Shown: positions 1-17,945, numbered from the stretch's first letter. The stretch is DNA of 55,000 bases from Anaeromyces robustus (GCA_002104895.1 MCFG01000175.1:7501-62500); one strand, 5' to 3'. Notes: generated from the letters alone by a model not told the origin. A program made the numbers and translations.

Positions 1-410
1 TTTAATGTAAATTTAAATTTATATGATAAATATATGTATGTTTAAGTCAATTTTCTTTTTTTTTTTTGTTAATTTATCAATTTTGATATAAACTTTTATA
101 AATTTTTTATTATTATAATTATTTGGAATGAAATAAATTAAAAACAAACAAACAAACAAACAAAAAAAAGAAATAATATATATTTAATTAAACAAAAATA
201 TTTATCATAAAATCAAATTAAAAAAAAAAAAAAAAAAAAAACAATAATACAAAAAGAAGGCAAATAAATTTACATTGCGATATAAAATAGAATTCAATTT
301 ATAATTATTATTCTATATAAAAAGCCTTATAAATTTTTTTAATATTTTCCTTTTTACTAAATAAATAATTTATAAATAAATAAATAAATAAATAAATAAA
401 AATAAATAGA

Positions 411-462
<52 letters not shown>

Positions 463-735
463 AATAGTAATAATAATTTATAAATATTTATAATTTATAA
501 ATCATATATGAAAAGTTAAAAATTTATATTTAATTAAACATACAATTAATAATCATTGAGATATTAGATATTATTTCTTATATTATTTCTGAAAATTTAA
601 AAATATGAAATTCAAGGAAGTATAAGTTAAAAGCAGTAAAGATTTTTTTTTTTTAATTGCCATAATATTAATACCAATGATGTGAATAATACGAATGAAA
701 AATAAAATAATTTTTTAATTATATATGGATTACGC

Positions 736-768
<33 letters not shown>

Positions 769-1487
769 GTAATTAAAGAGTGTTTTGTATTATAAGAAAA
801 TGGAAAACAATGATAAATAAATATAAATATATATAATATTATTAAATAGACAATTCAAAGAGGATTCATAGTTTTCAATAACAATTTATATTACTAATTG
901 CCGATATTATAAATAACAAACAAACAAATAAAAAAAAAAGTAAAAGATAAAAATACTTTATTTATATTGCTGAAAAACAAAACTATTTTTCAAACATAAA
1001 AGTAGACAAAAGGAAAATAATATAAATGGATAAACCATTTCATTATAAATTGGAATCAGTATTTTATTAAAAAAATTTTTTTAAAATAAAAATGTTTTTT
1101 TTAAAAAAAATATATATATATAATTTATTAATTATATACATGCTTGCTCTATTTTTATATATTTTATTTATTTTATTTAATAATAATTATAATTATTATT
1201 ATAATATAATAACTAATATATGTATTTTATTTTGTTTATATTATAATATTATCTTTTATATATACTCTTTATTTATGTTTAATATTTTAGAGAATTTTTT
1301 TTAAGAAAATAAAACTCAATAACATTTAATAATATAAAAGAATTAAAATAAATTTATGAATTTATATATATTTTATTGGAATTTATACTTCATATAGTAT
1401 CATTTGTTGATAAAAATATATACAGTATATATATATTATATTAATAATAGAAAAAGAGGAATAAATAAAAAGGATAAGAAAACGTCA

Positions 1488-1550
<63 letters not shown>

Positions 1551-1938
1551 ATGATAACACATTTTAAAATATTAAAATAAGAATATTTTTAAAAAAAACA
1601 ATTACAAAAAAAAAAAATTTAATAAGTAATAAATAATAATAAATAAATAATAAAGTAAATAATTATATTATATATGTAAATAATTTAATTATATAATTTA
1701 ATTATTCATAATTTTAATCTCATTTTTTTTTTCCTTGTTTTATTTTTTATTTATTCTTCTTCTTCTTCTTTTTATTATTATTATTATATATATAAAATTT
1801 AATCCTTTTTAGGACGATTAATTACCAATACATTATATTCAAGTCTAACATAAATATACAGTTATTATTAAATCAGTAATATCAGATAAAATATATAAAA
1901 TAAAAAAAATTTTAAGTAATAGATAATATAAATAATAA
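1..1938. other. AT-rich intergenic DNA upstream of the kinase gene
   Basis: I see no coding signal here. The stretch holds TAAA microsatellites (about 373-462 and 1487-1551), homopolymer A/T runs and a short ATA run near 738-768. A 70-codon open frame at 1092-1304 is almost entirely Ile/Leu/Tyr/Phe/Asn and is a composition artefact. The last part must contain the promoter and 5' UTR of the kinase gene, but I recognise no specific element. Confidence 0.7.
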
Positions 1939-2329
1939 ATGTCTAGCACCCCGTTAAATAAATCTTCTACCAATTCTCCAATAATTGGTAGTAGAAAGAA
2001 TTCATTAGTTAATAATAATTCTTCTTCACCAAGTCGCCGTAAGGCATCTTTTGTTGAACGTACTAGTGCAGCTATTGAAGCAAAATTTTCACCGAGTATG
2101 CTTCGTAAAAGTTCTAGTCATTCTGTTCATTCAATTACGTCTTCTCCAGCTGTAGATAAAAGTGGAAATGGTAATAGTGATAATTCTACATCAGAAGATG
2201 TTCAACAATATTCTATGGCTGTTTCAGATTATGAAATTGGAAATCCTATTGGTAAATAATATAAATATATATATATATATTTGAATTTCATAAAATGTTG
2301 AAAAATCATATTTTTATAATTGATAAATA

Positions 2330-2366
<37 letters not shown>

Positions 2367-3599
2367 TTTAATTATTATTATTATTTTGAATTTTTTTATT
2401 TTATATAAATTTTAATATTTTCATTATTATTTTTAGGTTATGGTTCTTCTGCTGTTGTATATATTGCTAAATACAAACCATTAAATAAAAATGTTGCTAT
2501 AAAGATGATTGATTTAGATATGTTTGAACGTAATCAAATTGATGAATTGAGAGTAAGTTATATAAATTATACTTTTATAAAAAAATTTTTTTTTCTTTTA
2601 TTTTGTATGAAAATCTTTAATTTATTATATTAATTATTTTATATGAAATTATCTATTATTTACTATATATAAAATAACAATTATTATTATACATTATCTT
2701 TTTATTGATTATTTTAATAATAAAAAGAGAGAAATTCAAATTATGAATTTATGTAGACATCCAAATCTATTAACTGTCTTTGGTTCTTTTGTTAATGGAT
2801 CAAAATTATATATAGTTACCCCATATTTATCTGCTGGTAATTTTTATTTATCAAACATTATTATTATTATTATTATTTTATTTTTATTTTTTTATTATTT
2901 TATCCATTTATTTTTATTATTTTATTTTATTTTTTATTTTTAATTTTATTTATTTTTATTTTTTTATTTTTTTTTATTTTTTTTATTTTTTTATTTTTAT
3001 TTTTTTATTTTTTATTTTTTATTTTATTTTTTAATTTTATATTTATTTTTATAATTATTATAAATATATAATTATAGGTTCATGTTTAAATTTAATGAAA
3101 TATGCTTACCCTGATGGTTTTGAAGAATTAGTTATTGCAACTATTTTAAAACAAGCTTTACAAGGTTTAGATTATCTTCATAAAAGTAAATTAATTCATC
3201 GTGATGTTAAAGCTGGTAATTTATTAATAGATGAAGATGGTTTAGTTCGTTTAGGTGATTTTGGTGTTAGTTCATCATTAATGGAAACAGGTGAACGTAA
3301 AGGTTTACGTAAAACTTTTGTTGGTACCCCATGTTGGATGGCTCCAGAAGTTATGGAACAATCTGGTTATAATTATAAAGCTGATATATGGAGTTTTGGT
3401 ATCACTGCTTTAGAATTAGCTACTGGTCATGCTCCATTTGCAAAATACCCTCCAATTAAAGTAAGATATAATATAATATAATATAATATAATAATATATA
3501 TATATTTTAAAATAATTTTTTTTTTTTCAAAAAACAATTTTTTTTTTCCATTATTTTATTTAATTAATTATCATTAAATTTTTATATTAGTATTAAAGA

Positions 3600-3646
<47 letters not shown>

Positions 3647-4316
3647 GAAATAATTATATTATTTAATATAATATATTATTTATTAAGTTATATTAATTAA
3701 ATTAATATGTTATTTATATTATAATTATTATATAATTTTTATTTTTTATTCATTATTAATATTATATCATATATGTAATAATTATTATATTATATCATAA
3801 ATAAATTATAATATCACAATTATTATTATTATTAAAGGTTTTGATGTTAACATTACAAAATGAACCCCCAACTTTAGATAGAGATCAAGCAAGTCATAAA
3901 TTTTCTAAAACATTCAAGGAAATGATTGATTCTTGTTTGGTTAAAGACCCAACTAAACGGTAAATTAATTAAAATATTATATTTTTAAATTATATTTTAA
4001 TTTTTTTTCCCCTATTATCTTTGATTTATTTATATAAATCATTATATATTTATATATAATATAATATATATATATTGATGTTGATATATATTTATAACAT
4101 AAAAAAAATAACTATTTTTTTTTTTATAGTCCAACTTCAGAAAAATTACTTCAACATCCATTCTTTAAGCAAGCTAAAAAGAAGTCTTATTTAGTATCAA
4201 CAATTTTACATAATGTACCACCATTGACACAAATTACTCCTATAAAAGGTAAATTATAAATATAGTATGAAAATTATATATATATATTAATTATTATTTA
4301 AATATTAATATTATAT

Positions 4317-4354
<38 letters not shown>

Positions 4355-4671
4355 TTTGTTTATTATTATTTCGTAATATTATAATTAATAATATGTTAAT
4401 ATATAAATACAAAATTAATATAGTAAATAAAGTAGATACATCACAATCAAAAGTTAGCCATGAAAAAGGAATTTCATGGGACTTTGATAATGATACAATT
4501 GAAAATGAGATATCAAAAGGTACTATTGATAGTACTCCAAATTCTATTGAATCTGTTTCTGAAATAATAAATAATGATTCTTCAAAACAAATATCACCTG
4601 AAAATTCAACTGGGAAATTAACTTTAAAAATGGTTAAATTTAATGAAGAGCAAAATAATAACACTAGTAAA

Positions 4672-4723
<52 letters not shown>

Positions 4724-4816
4724 ATTATTATAATTATTATTTGGTTTTAAAATTCAATAAAATAAAAATATATATATGAATTATATATTAATACAATTGT
4801 TAATTGTTATAATTCG

Positions 4817-4875
<59 letters not shown>

Positions 4876-5516
4876 TTTCTTATAAGATACTACTGCAACT
4901 AATCCCATACAAAAGAAGAGTAGATTTATTTTAGATTCAGATAATACAAATACTCCTTCTAGTGCTGAAGGTGCAGGTGAATCAACACCAGCTACTGCTA
5001 CAACTCAAAATGGTGAAATTAAAAAAGGTAGATTTAGTTTACTTGAAAATATTTCTACAGATACTCGTTCAACTGGTGAAGTTATAGAAGGAGGTAAAAA
5101 TCTTAAGAATGAATTACAGGATAAAAATTATTAATATATATATATTATTATTATTATATATTATTATTATTATTATTTAACATATTTTGTTTATATATAT
5201 TAATATATATTATATATATATATTTATTATTGATTATTTAATTTTTTTTAATATAATTTATAAAAATAAATGTATAATAATTATATAAATAATACTATTA
5301 TTTAATTATAGAAAAGAAAGGTAGATTTGAACTTCAAACTTCTCCAACTATGTCTGGTAATGATACTGCTAAACATAGTAGATTTACATGTGAAATAAAT
5401 TATGCACAACCACAAAGTAATAATCATAATGAATAACAACAATAATTATAAATAAGGATAATGAATAATGAAATAATATATAAATATAAATAATATTTAT
5501 TAATTAATTAATAATA

Positions 5517-5557
<41 letters not shown>

Positions 5558-5716
5558 AGGTAATGGTGATAGCCAAATAAATGAACGTTTAGATCTTATG
5601 CTAAAACAATCTGAACGTCAATTTTATATGTTAAGCGAATTAATGTCAACATTATCTATTAAATCAAATTTACATTCAAAGAATTCACAAGACAATGTTA
5701 AAGCAAAAGAGTAATG

Positions 5717-5755
<39 letters not shown>

Positions 5756-6268
5756 TTTTTAATATACATATATAAATAACTTTTACAAAAAATGGTTTTT
5801 TATTTATGAATAATTTTTTTTAATTATTAATATCTATTATTTTATTTAATTTATTATTATTATTAATAATTATATTATTTTATATTATTATATTAATATT
5901 GTATTATAATGTATTAATATATATGACCATTTTATAATTATAATTTTTATTTATTAATAATAAAATAAATAGTAATACATCCGTTTTTGATACAGTTGTA
6001 AGTATAATGTTTTAAATTTTTAACATATAGAATTTCTTTTATTACAAGTATTTTATTTTATTTAAAAATTTATATGTTATTATATTATATAAATCAATTT
6101 TAGAATATGTTAAATGAACAAATTCAAAATTTAATGAATGAAATTGAAGGACTACAAAAAGAAAATGAAAGTATCAGAAATGAATTAGAAAATAAAAATA
6201 AGATGAATGAACAATTATTAGCAGAAATTGAAGCTTTAAAGAAAAAGAATGAAGAACTACGGTCATAA
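1939..6268 (+). CDS. OSR1/SPAK/Fray-like Ste20-family Ser/Thr kinase (12 exons, 685 aa)
   Basis: Exons: 1939-2251, 2437-2552, 2728-2836, 3078-3460, 3838-3959, 4130-4248, 4424-4666, 4887-5093, 5312-5416, 5560-5710, 5973-5997 and 6104-6268, all with GT-AG introns. The joined frame is 2058 nt. After a Ser/Asn-rich N-terminus the kinase domain starts near residue 98. It has a glycine loop GYGSSAVV (105-112), VAIK lysine 127, HRD 220-222, DFG 240-242 and activation segment [18 protein letters not shown]. Thr259 aligns with OSR1 Thr185, the site phosphorylated by WNK kinases. [16 protein letters not shown] and [12 protein letters not shown] also match OSR1/SPAK closely. The tail (about 400-625) is low complexity with four K/H-rich (G/S)RF motifs, and the last 55 residues form a heptad coiled coil. 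I see no typical CCT docking domain. Inferred role: osmotic, ion or cell-shape signalling in the cytoplasm. Confidence 0.9.
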
Positions 6269-6405
6269 AAATGAATACTTTTAATTTCAAAATTGATTAC
6301 GACAATATATATATATATATATTTGGTTAAAATATACTATAAATATTGTATTTAAAGATTAATATATATCATATTAATGCAAAAAAAAATTATATTTAAT
6401 AAACC

Positions 6406-6456
<51 letters not shown>

Positions 6457-6976
6457 TATTTTTAATAACACTAATATGTGAATTTTAGTAATAATAATAT
6501 TTATATTAATAACTAAAAGAGAAAATAAAACAAACAAACAAACAAAAAAATAATAATGTTAATAATAATAATAATATAGAAAAAAATAAAATAAATAAAT
6601 AAACAAAATAATAATAATATTAGTGTTAATATTATAATAATATTGAAAAAAAAAAAAGCAAACAAAGCAAAATAAAACAAAAGAAAACAAAAGAAAAAAA
6701 AAAATTAGTAATGTCAATAATATAAAAAAAAATCCAAAGTTTAAAAAAAAAAAAAAAAAAAAAAAACGAAATAAACAAACAAACAAAAAATATAACAATA
6801 AGACAAAGAAATTAAAACTAAACTAAACTAAAAAAAATGTAATGAAAAGTATAAAAATAAGACAAAAAACGCAAAAAAAAAAAAAAAAACGCAAAAAAAA
6901 AATAAAATAAAAAAAAAAATAAAATAAAAAAAAAAAATAAAATAAAATTAAAAAAAAAAAAAAAAAAAAAAGACAC

Positions 6977-7040
<64 letters not shown>

Positions 7041-8218
7041 TAATAATAATGATAATAATGATAAAACTAAAATTAAATAAAACAAAAACAAAAACAAAAC
7101 AAAACAAACAAACAAAAACATATATATATATATATATAAATATATATAAATAGACAACAATAAAAGAAACAATAACAAAAACAAAAAGTTAAAAAAAAAA
7201 AAAATTATCATATTTATATAGTAAAAAAATTAATTATTAATTATAGAGTTTAAAATCACATATTTGTAAAAATTATAGTTTTTTTTTATTAAGATGATAT
7301 ATTATTTTTTTTGTTCATATTTATTTTGATGTATAAACATAATTATATATTAATTATTATTATTTTTTTATTTTTTTTATAAGAATAATAAAATAATAAA
7401 GTTTTAATTAAATAAATCATTTGGAAATAGTTAAAAGATTTTTCATAAATAAGCAAATATTAAATATATAATACTATATATAAATAAATTTTTATAAAAT
7501 AAATAAAATATTATTATATAAAAAATATATATACTCAATAAAAAAAAATAATCCACATTTTTTAATTATTATGGAAATATATATATTTATTAAATTGATT
7601 TTAGTGTTGTACTACTTAAACTTTAATTGTTACTATTTATATAATTAAATTTTCCGAAAAATTTTATAACTTTTTTTTTTTTTTTTTTTACGTAGTAAAA
7701 AAGATAAAATGAAGATTTATTATTATATATTATTCATTTATTTGTAAATATATATATATATATATATAAATTATATAATTTAAAATAAAAGAGTAAATAT
7801 TTGTTCTTTTTTGTTTTTGCTTTTGTTTTATATTATTATATGGAAAATATATTTTTTTTAATTAAAATTTTTTTAATTAATGATTTTTTCATTTTATAAT
7901 AATATTAATATAAAATAAGATTTATTTTAAAATTCTTAATTTTAATATATTAATTTAGTATATGGCAATTTCTAATTATTCTAATTCTAATTATTATATA
8001 AACTTGATAATAGTTTTCTTTTTCTTTTCTTTATTTTTTTTTTTTTTATAAAATGAAAAATAATTAAGTTCCTTTAATTATATTTTAGTATAAAACGTTA
8101 GATTGATATTCTATTTAATTTATTTTGAATATTTTTATTATAATATATAGATAATATAAAAAATATAAATATAATTATTAGTATTGCTTTATAATTTATA
8201 AAAAAAAACTTCTTTATC
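6269..8218. other. Intergenic, low complexity
   Basis: No gene is visible. It contains TAA-type trinucleotide runs (6406-6455 and 6978-7038), long A-rich stretches with scattered C (6480-7200) and T runs. Minus-strand open frames here translate only to Phe/Leu/Ile/Tyr homopolymer-like strings and are not genes. Confidence 0.75.
6978..7038. repeat. (TAA)n microsatellite
   Basis: About 20 uninterrupted TAA units, followed by imperfect ATG-containing units to about 7065. It lies between two genes and shows no coding context. Confidence 0.9.
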
Positions 8219-13589
<5,371 letters not shown>

Positions 13590-14195
13590 AAAAAAAAATT
13601 TTTTTTGAGAACTTTTTTTTTTTAATTTTCAATTAAAAATTTAATATATAGAAAAAATTAATAACCATATATATAAAACATTAAAACATTTAATTGAATG
13701 TATATTAATCAAACATTTATAATCAATAATATCAATTCATATAAAAAAAATTTCAAAATTTAGTTTCATTTTTATATTATTTATTATTTAATTAAAAAGA
13801 AAAAAAAATTTTTTTAAATTATAATTGTTAATTAAAATTTCATAATTCACTTCAATATATACCATGAAATAAAAACAATTATGCTTATTTTTTTTTTAAT
13901 ATATTTATTATTATCATAATCGAAAAAATAACTCTTTTAAATATTTAATATATGATTTATTATTAATATAATAAAAACAATAAATTTTTAATAAAAACAA
14001 TGTAATATAATACGTATTAAATGTATTAATTTTTATAATAAATTTATAATCAATCAATCATTAAATTGCTACATTTAAAATTATATGATCTGATTGGTCA
14101 AATAAATTTAAGATTTTAGAATTATTAAGAAAAGAAAAAAGATAATTATCATTCTTTTTTCCTCCTCTTTCAATACATATCATCTGTAATTCAAG
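13590..14195. other. Intergenic between the poly-Asn gene and eL42
   Basis: No gene seen. T- and A-rich DNA. The last stretch (about 14140-14195) has a CT-rich patch just before the eL42 start codon and is probably its 5' UTR and promoter. Confidence 0.6.
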
Positions 14196-14957
14196 ATGGT
14201 AAATATTTTTTTTTTAATTAATAATTTGATGAATGAATGAATAAATGAATATTTTTAATAAGTTTATTGAATTATTGAATTTATGTTTAAATATTAATAT
14301 TATGATCATGTTTTATAATAGATGAGTTATTATATTATATATTTATAAAGTAGAGTGTATTATATTTATTAAATGGAATAGATGAATATGTGTAAAATAA
14401 TGATTATTAATATATATAATATTTTTTATTAATTTAATTTTTTTTTCAATCAAATGAAATTATTAGGTTAACATCCCAAAGACCCGTAAAACTTTCTGTA
14501 AGGGTAAGAAGTGCAGAAAGCACACCCTCCACAAGGTTACTCAATACAAGACTGGTAAAGCTTCTCTTTTCGCTCAAGGTAAGAGACGTTATGACCGTAA
14601 GCAAAGTGGTTTCGGTGGTCAAACCAAGCCAGTTTTCCACAAGAAGGCTAAGACTACCAAGAAGATTGTTCTTCGTTTAGAATGTACCGTCTGTAAGTAC
14701 AAGCAACAATTAGCCATCAAGAGATGCAAGCACTTCGAATTAGGTGGTGAAAAGAAGGTAATGTTTTAATAATCATAATTATAATATTCATAAATAATAT
14801 AAGATAAAACAATGAGGAAAATTATTAATTTATTATTATGTAATTTCTTTTTTTTTTATTTTATTTATTATATTTATTTTATATAATCTTTTAAATCATA
14901 TAATATTTAAAAAACAATCAAAAATAATAGACCAAGGGTGCCGCCCTCCAATTCTAA
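14196..14957 (+). CDS. RPL44: 60S ribosomal protein eL42 (L44/L36a family)
   Basis: Exons 14196-14198 (the ATG alone), 14467-14757 and 14931-14957; the joined 321 nt encode 106 residues, the normal family length. Start [11 protein letters not shown], zinc-binding cysteines at C12/C17 and in the later CTVC and RCKH region, core [21 protein letters not shown] and end KGAALQF are all diagnostic. The protein sits at the E-site side of the large ribosomal subunit. Residue 56 is Pro, the form associated with cycloheximide sensitivity in yeasts. An intron directly after the start codon is common in fungal ribosomal protein genes. Codons are strongly biased to AAG, GGT, ACC, GCC and TTC, unlike the A/T-ending neighbours, as expected for very high expression. 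Confidence 0.97.
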
Positions 14958-15840
14958 GTTATTTTATATTCAAATAATTTTGATAATAAAATCCACTGTA
15001 TTGGATGTTTAAACAATAAAATAAAATATTGTGCATTGTTCATAAATGCACATAACAAAAAAATTAAAAGATTTTATGTGTAAACGTTTTTAAGGAAATG
15101 ACGTGTAGGGATATTTATTATTAATTTTAATAAAATATTTTATATTAAAATATATATATAATTTCATCTTTCTTTATTATTTATTTCTATATTTTATATT
15201 AATCAGTAAGTAAAATATAAATATAAATATATATATAATATTATTAATGATGAATCTAATCAAAGAGTCAAGCACTGAATATAGAGATTTATATTCACTT
15301 GATGATAATTTTTAGTTCTGAAAATAATAATTATATATATATTTATATTTTATGAAAAAAAAATATATACAATTATTAATAAATAATTATTAATTATAAT
15401 TATTTATGAATTATTGTATAAATCTGTTTTAATTTTTTTCTTTTATTTTTTAAATAAACATGTAAAAGTTTCAAAATTAAATATATTTCCTATATCATAG
15501 ATTTGTGTGTAAAGATATGAATTATATTTTTTTTATTAACTTTTATATAAAATATAAGTTAAAATATCTATTTAATTCTTAAATATATACTTTTCAATTA
15601 GTTATGAGTTATTGTTATAAATAAATGTAATCGAAAGAATCAAATGTTGTTGTTATTGTTGATGAATTTGATCAAGTGAAATAATTATTAACAATCATTA
15701 TTTTAACGGATATAAAAGTTTTTAGTTTATGATAAAATTATGTTTTATAAAATAGTAAGGATTATTATCAACTGAAAAAATCAAATTATATTAATAATCT
15801 TAAAATTTCTTTTTTTATATATATTGTTATAAAAAAAATG
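14958..15840. other. Intergenic, with faint coding-like scraps
   Basis: No intact gene. A 22-codon open stretch begins at 15247 and ends TAG. Another short stretch near 15636-15685 reads ESNVVVIVDEFDQVK then stop, reminiscent of a Walker B strand. Both are too short to call. A small hairpin (TGTGCATT / AAATGCACA) lies near 15030-15052. Confidence 0.5.
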
Positions 15841-15977
15841 TTATTAAAAGAATTAAGAGAATTAAATTTTATAAAAAAATGTTATTAAAAGAATTAAAAA
15901 TGTTATAAAATTTAATTCTCTTAATTCTTTTAATAACATTTTTTTATAAAATTTAATTCTCTTAATTCTTTTAATAA
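15841..15977. repeat. Perfect 57-bp inverted repeat (long fold-back)
   Basis: Left arm 15841-15897 is the exact reverse complement of 15921-15977, with a 23-nt spacer. Each arm carries two copies of the motif TTATTAAAAGAATTAA, so the arms are direct repeats internally. It lies in intergenic DNA between eL42 and the relic zone. It could be a miniature element, a replication-derived palindrome, or the source of a long hairpin RNA. Confidence 0.9.
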
Positions 15978-16072
15978 GTAGAGTGTTAACTCTAATGTAA
16001 TTTATATTTTTTTAATTGGTGGAAGAGAACCTGGTTTTAATGAAATAAGGAATAGAAATATTTGTTTAAATG

Positions 16073-16309
16073 TCAGACTGAGTCTGGTACATATGCAAAA
16101 TCTCCATTCTTGTTGCGATCTGCGGCTCTATTGAATGATATACCTGTAGTTTGTAAAAGACAACATATATTGTTCAATAAATTCAAAGCCAACGTCAATG
16201 CTGATAGTACAGTAGGGTAACCTAGTAGGGTAAATGCTGATCCTATTACCGACTCAAATGGAATAGGATAGATCAATTTTACTATAATACATAAAAATAA
16301 TAAATCCAT
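16073..16309 (-). pseudogene. Unclassified 78-codon ORF of atypical composition
   Basis: The minus strand is open for 78 codons from ATG to TGA, with two hydrophobic segments (LLFLCIIVKLIYPI and a longer LTLALNLLNNICCLL region) and a polar end. The plus strand is also open for about 49 codons (ending near 16220) and resumes after scattered stops, so the coding strand is uncertain. G+C is clearly higher than in flanking DNA (18 of 60 bases in 16141-16200). I do not recognise a family. It could be a fragment of a transferred or mobile gene. Confidence 0.3.
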
Positions 16310-16489
16310 ACTAGCCCTTAATTATGGTACTTTATACCCTCCAGTATTATTCATTATTAATGTTAATGTTTTTCTAGTTTTTTTATGATTCATGTATATT
16401 AATATTTAAACTCAATAAAGATGATGTACGGGAACAGTGTGCTTTAAAATATATATATATAATTTTCTATATTTAAATAATCATATATA

Positions 16490-16967
16490 TATATATATAT
16501 ATTTCGAAATGATTTTTTTATACTTTTTGGACTGTTATAATCTTTTTCCTTTTGTTTTTTCTTCCTTTATATTTTTATGATATTACACATGTATTTTATA
16601 TTTCTATGTTATTATTCAAAGAATTAACAACAAATATTAAATTATATATAATTTAACATTTGCTGTTAGTTTTAAGTCAATAAAATAAATTTTATAACCT
16701 GGTACAAAAAACAAATTGAAATAAATTTAGAAAATAATTGAAAATACATTCTATACTACATTTTTTAATAAAAACTACAAAGTATATACATATTTAATAA
16801 TTTAATAATAAGTATTTGGTATACATATTATGTGTGTATCACCCACCAACTATTAAATTTATATTATAAATATACCTTAAAAATGTCAATGGTATATATA
16901 TTTACTTTTTTATAGTTTAGGACAGTATAATATACAAAACAATACGATATAATATCTATATTAATTA
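16490..16967 (+). repeat. Direct repeat copy A flanking the LURP-one-like pseudogene
   Basis: About 370 bp from TTTCGAAATGATTTTTT to a GTATACATATTATGTGTGTATCA-type end recurs at 18207-18570 with scattered substitutions and small indels. A further matching block (AATATCTATATTAATTA) follows after an insertion of about 75 bp that is absent from the other copy. It contains a palindrome (about 16626-16671) around AACAACAAATATTAAATTA. I see no terminal TG..CA or target-site duplication, so a segmental duplication seems more likely than LTRs. Confidence 0.8.
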
Positions 16968-17222
16968 TTACGAAAGGCAACACATTCGAATCGAAGATAC
17001 ACAAAAAATACACAAAAATTTAATTATTAATTAAATAAATTTAGTTTATATTTAATATTTAATCTATATTTAATTTATTTTTTTAATATAATTATATATA
17101 AAATTGACTTTTCTTCTTATGAAAAAAAAAAAATAAAAAAAAAAAAACGAAAAAAATTCACCAATACTCATAATAATATTTTTAATTATATATTTATATT
17201 ATTTTTATCATTTAGTTTAGTA

Positions 17223-17945
17223 ATGACAATTCAAGATATTATATAAACAACTCAGAATAATCAAGAGACTGCACCACCAGAATATACCTCTGAACCATCA
17301 TATGTTGAAGCACCTTATGATAACAATAAAAAAGATTATAATCATTCCATTGGTCTACCAGATCATGAAATTATAGTTACAGAAAGTGAATATATTTCTA
17401 GTAAACATATAATGTATAATTTAAAAGAAAGATTTAGTTCTTTTAATGGTGATAGTATTTTACGATAGTGAAGGAAATGAACAATTTAGTTTTGGAGAAA
17501 AAGGAATATTTCATAAAAAGAATATCCCAGTTTTAAATGTTTTTATTGATGAATTTTGTCCTAAATATATATATATATATAAAGGTACTCAAAGAGTAGA
17601 AATTTATGCAGATATTGACTTAAATTCAAGTAAATTTGATACCTTACAATCATTTCACATTACAATTTATAATAAATCCAGTAATAAAAAAGAAGAATTA
17701 GAAATGATACATAATAAATTTACTGATATTTTGGTATTTTTTGTAATAAAGGAAAAGATAATGAAGTAATGATTGGTGCTATAAAAATATTAAATTTAGT
17801 TAAATCCAATATAAAATTTACTGTGGAAATTGCGCCAATGGTAGATATAGCATTTATATTAGGTCTTACTTCTTCAATAGTAAAACTAATGTATATCCGC
17901 CGTAACAGAAGGAAACATTCTGCAGATAATTGTATTATTTGTTGA
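17223..17945 (+). pseudogene. Broken LURP-one-related (tubby/scramblase-like fold) gene
   Basis: Three reading-frame segments together resemble a LURP-one-related protein. Segment 1 starts at ATG 17223, has an in-frame TAA at 17244, then a PPEY/PSYVEAP N-terminus and ..KHIMYNLKERFSSFNGD. A frameshift near 17450 leads to segment 2 (..YDSEGNEQFSFGEKGIFHKK..), and another near 17750 to segment 3 (..FTVEIAPMVDIAFILGLTSSIV..), ending with TGA at 17943-17945. The C-terminal VEIAPxVDIAFILGL strand-helix is typical of the family. It is broken by at least one stop and two frameshifts. The flanking direct repeats suggest it survives from a duplicated or rearranged locus. The family assignment is from motif memory. 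Confidence 0.65.

Noticed and set aside
1092-1304. 70-codon frame upstream of the kinase
   Set aside because: Only Ile/Leu/Tyr/Phe/Asn, as expected for a stop-free AT-rich stretch.
6559-7211. Three minus-strand frames of Phe/Leu/Ile runs
   Set aside because: Translations of poly-A and TAA repeats on the opposite strand.
15636-15685. Walker-B-like string VVVIVDEFDQ
   Set aside because: Open for only about 15 codons with no Walker A or neighbouring coding sequence; noted in the intergenic entry only.
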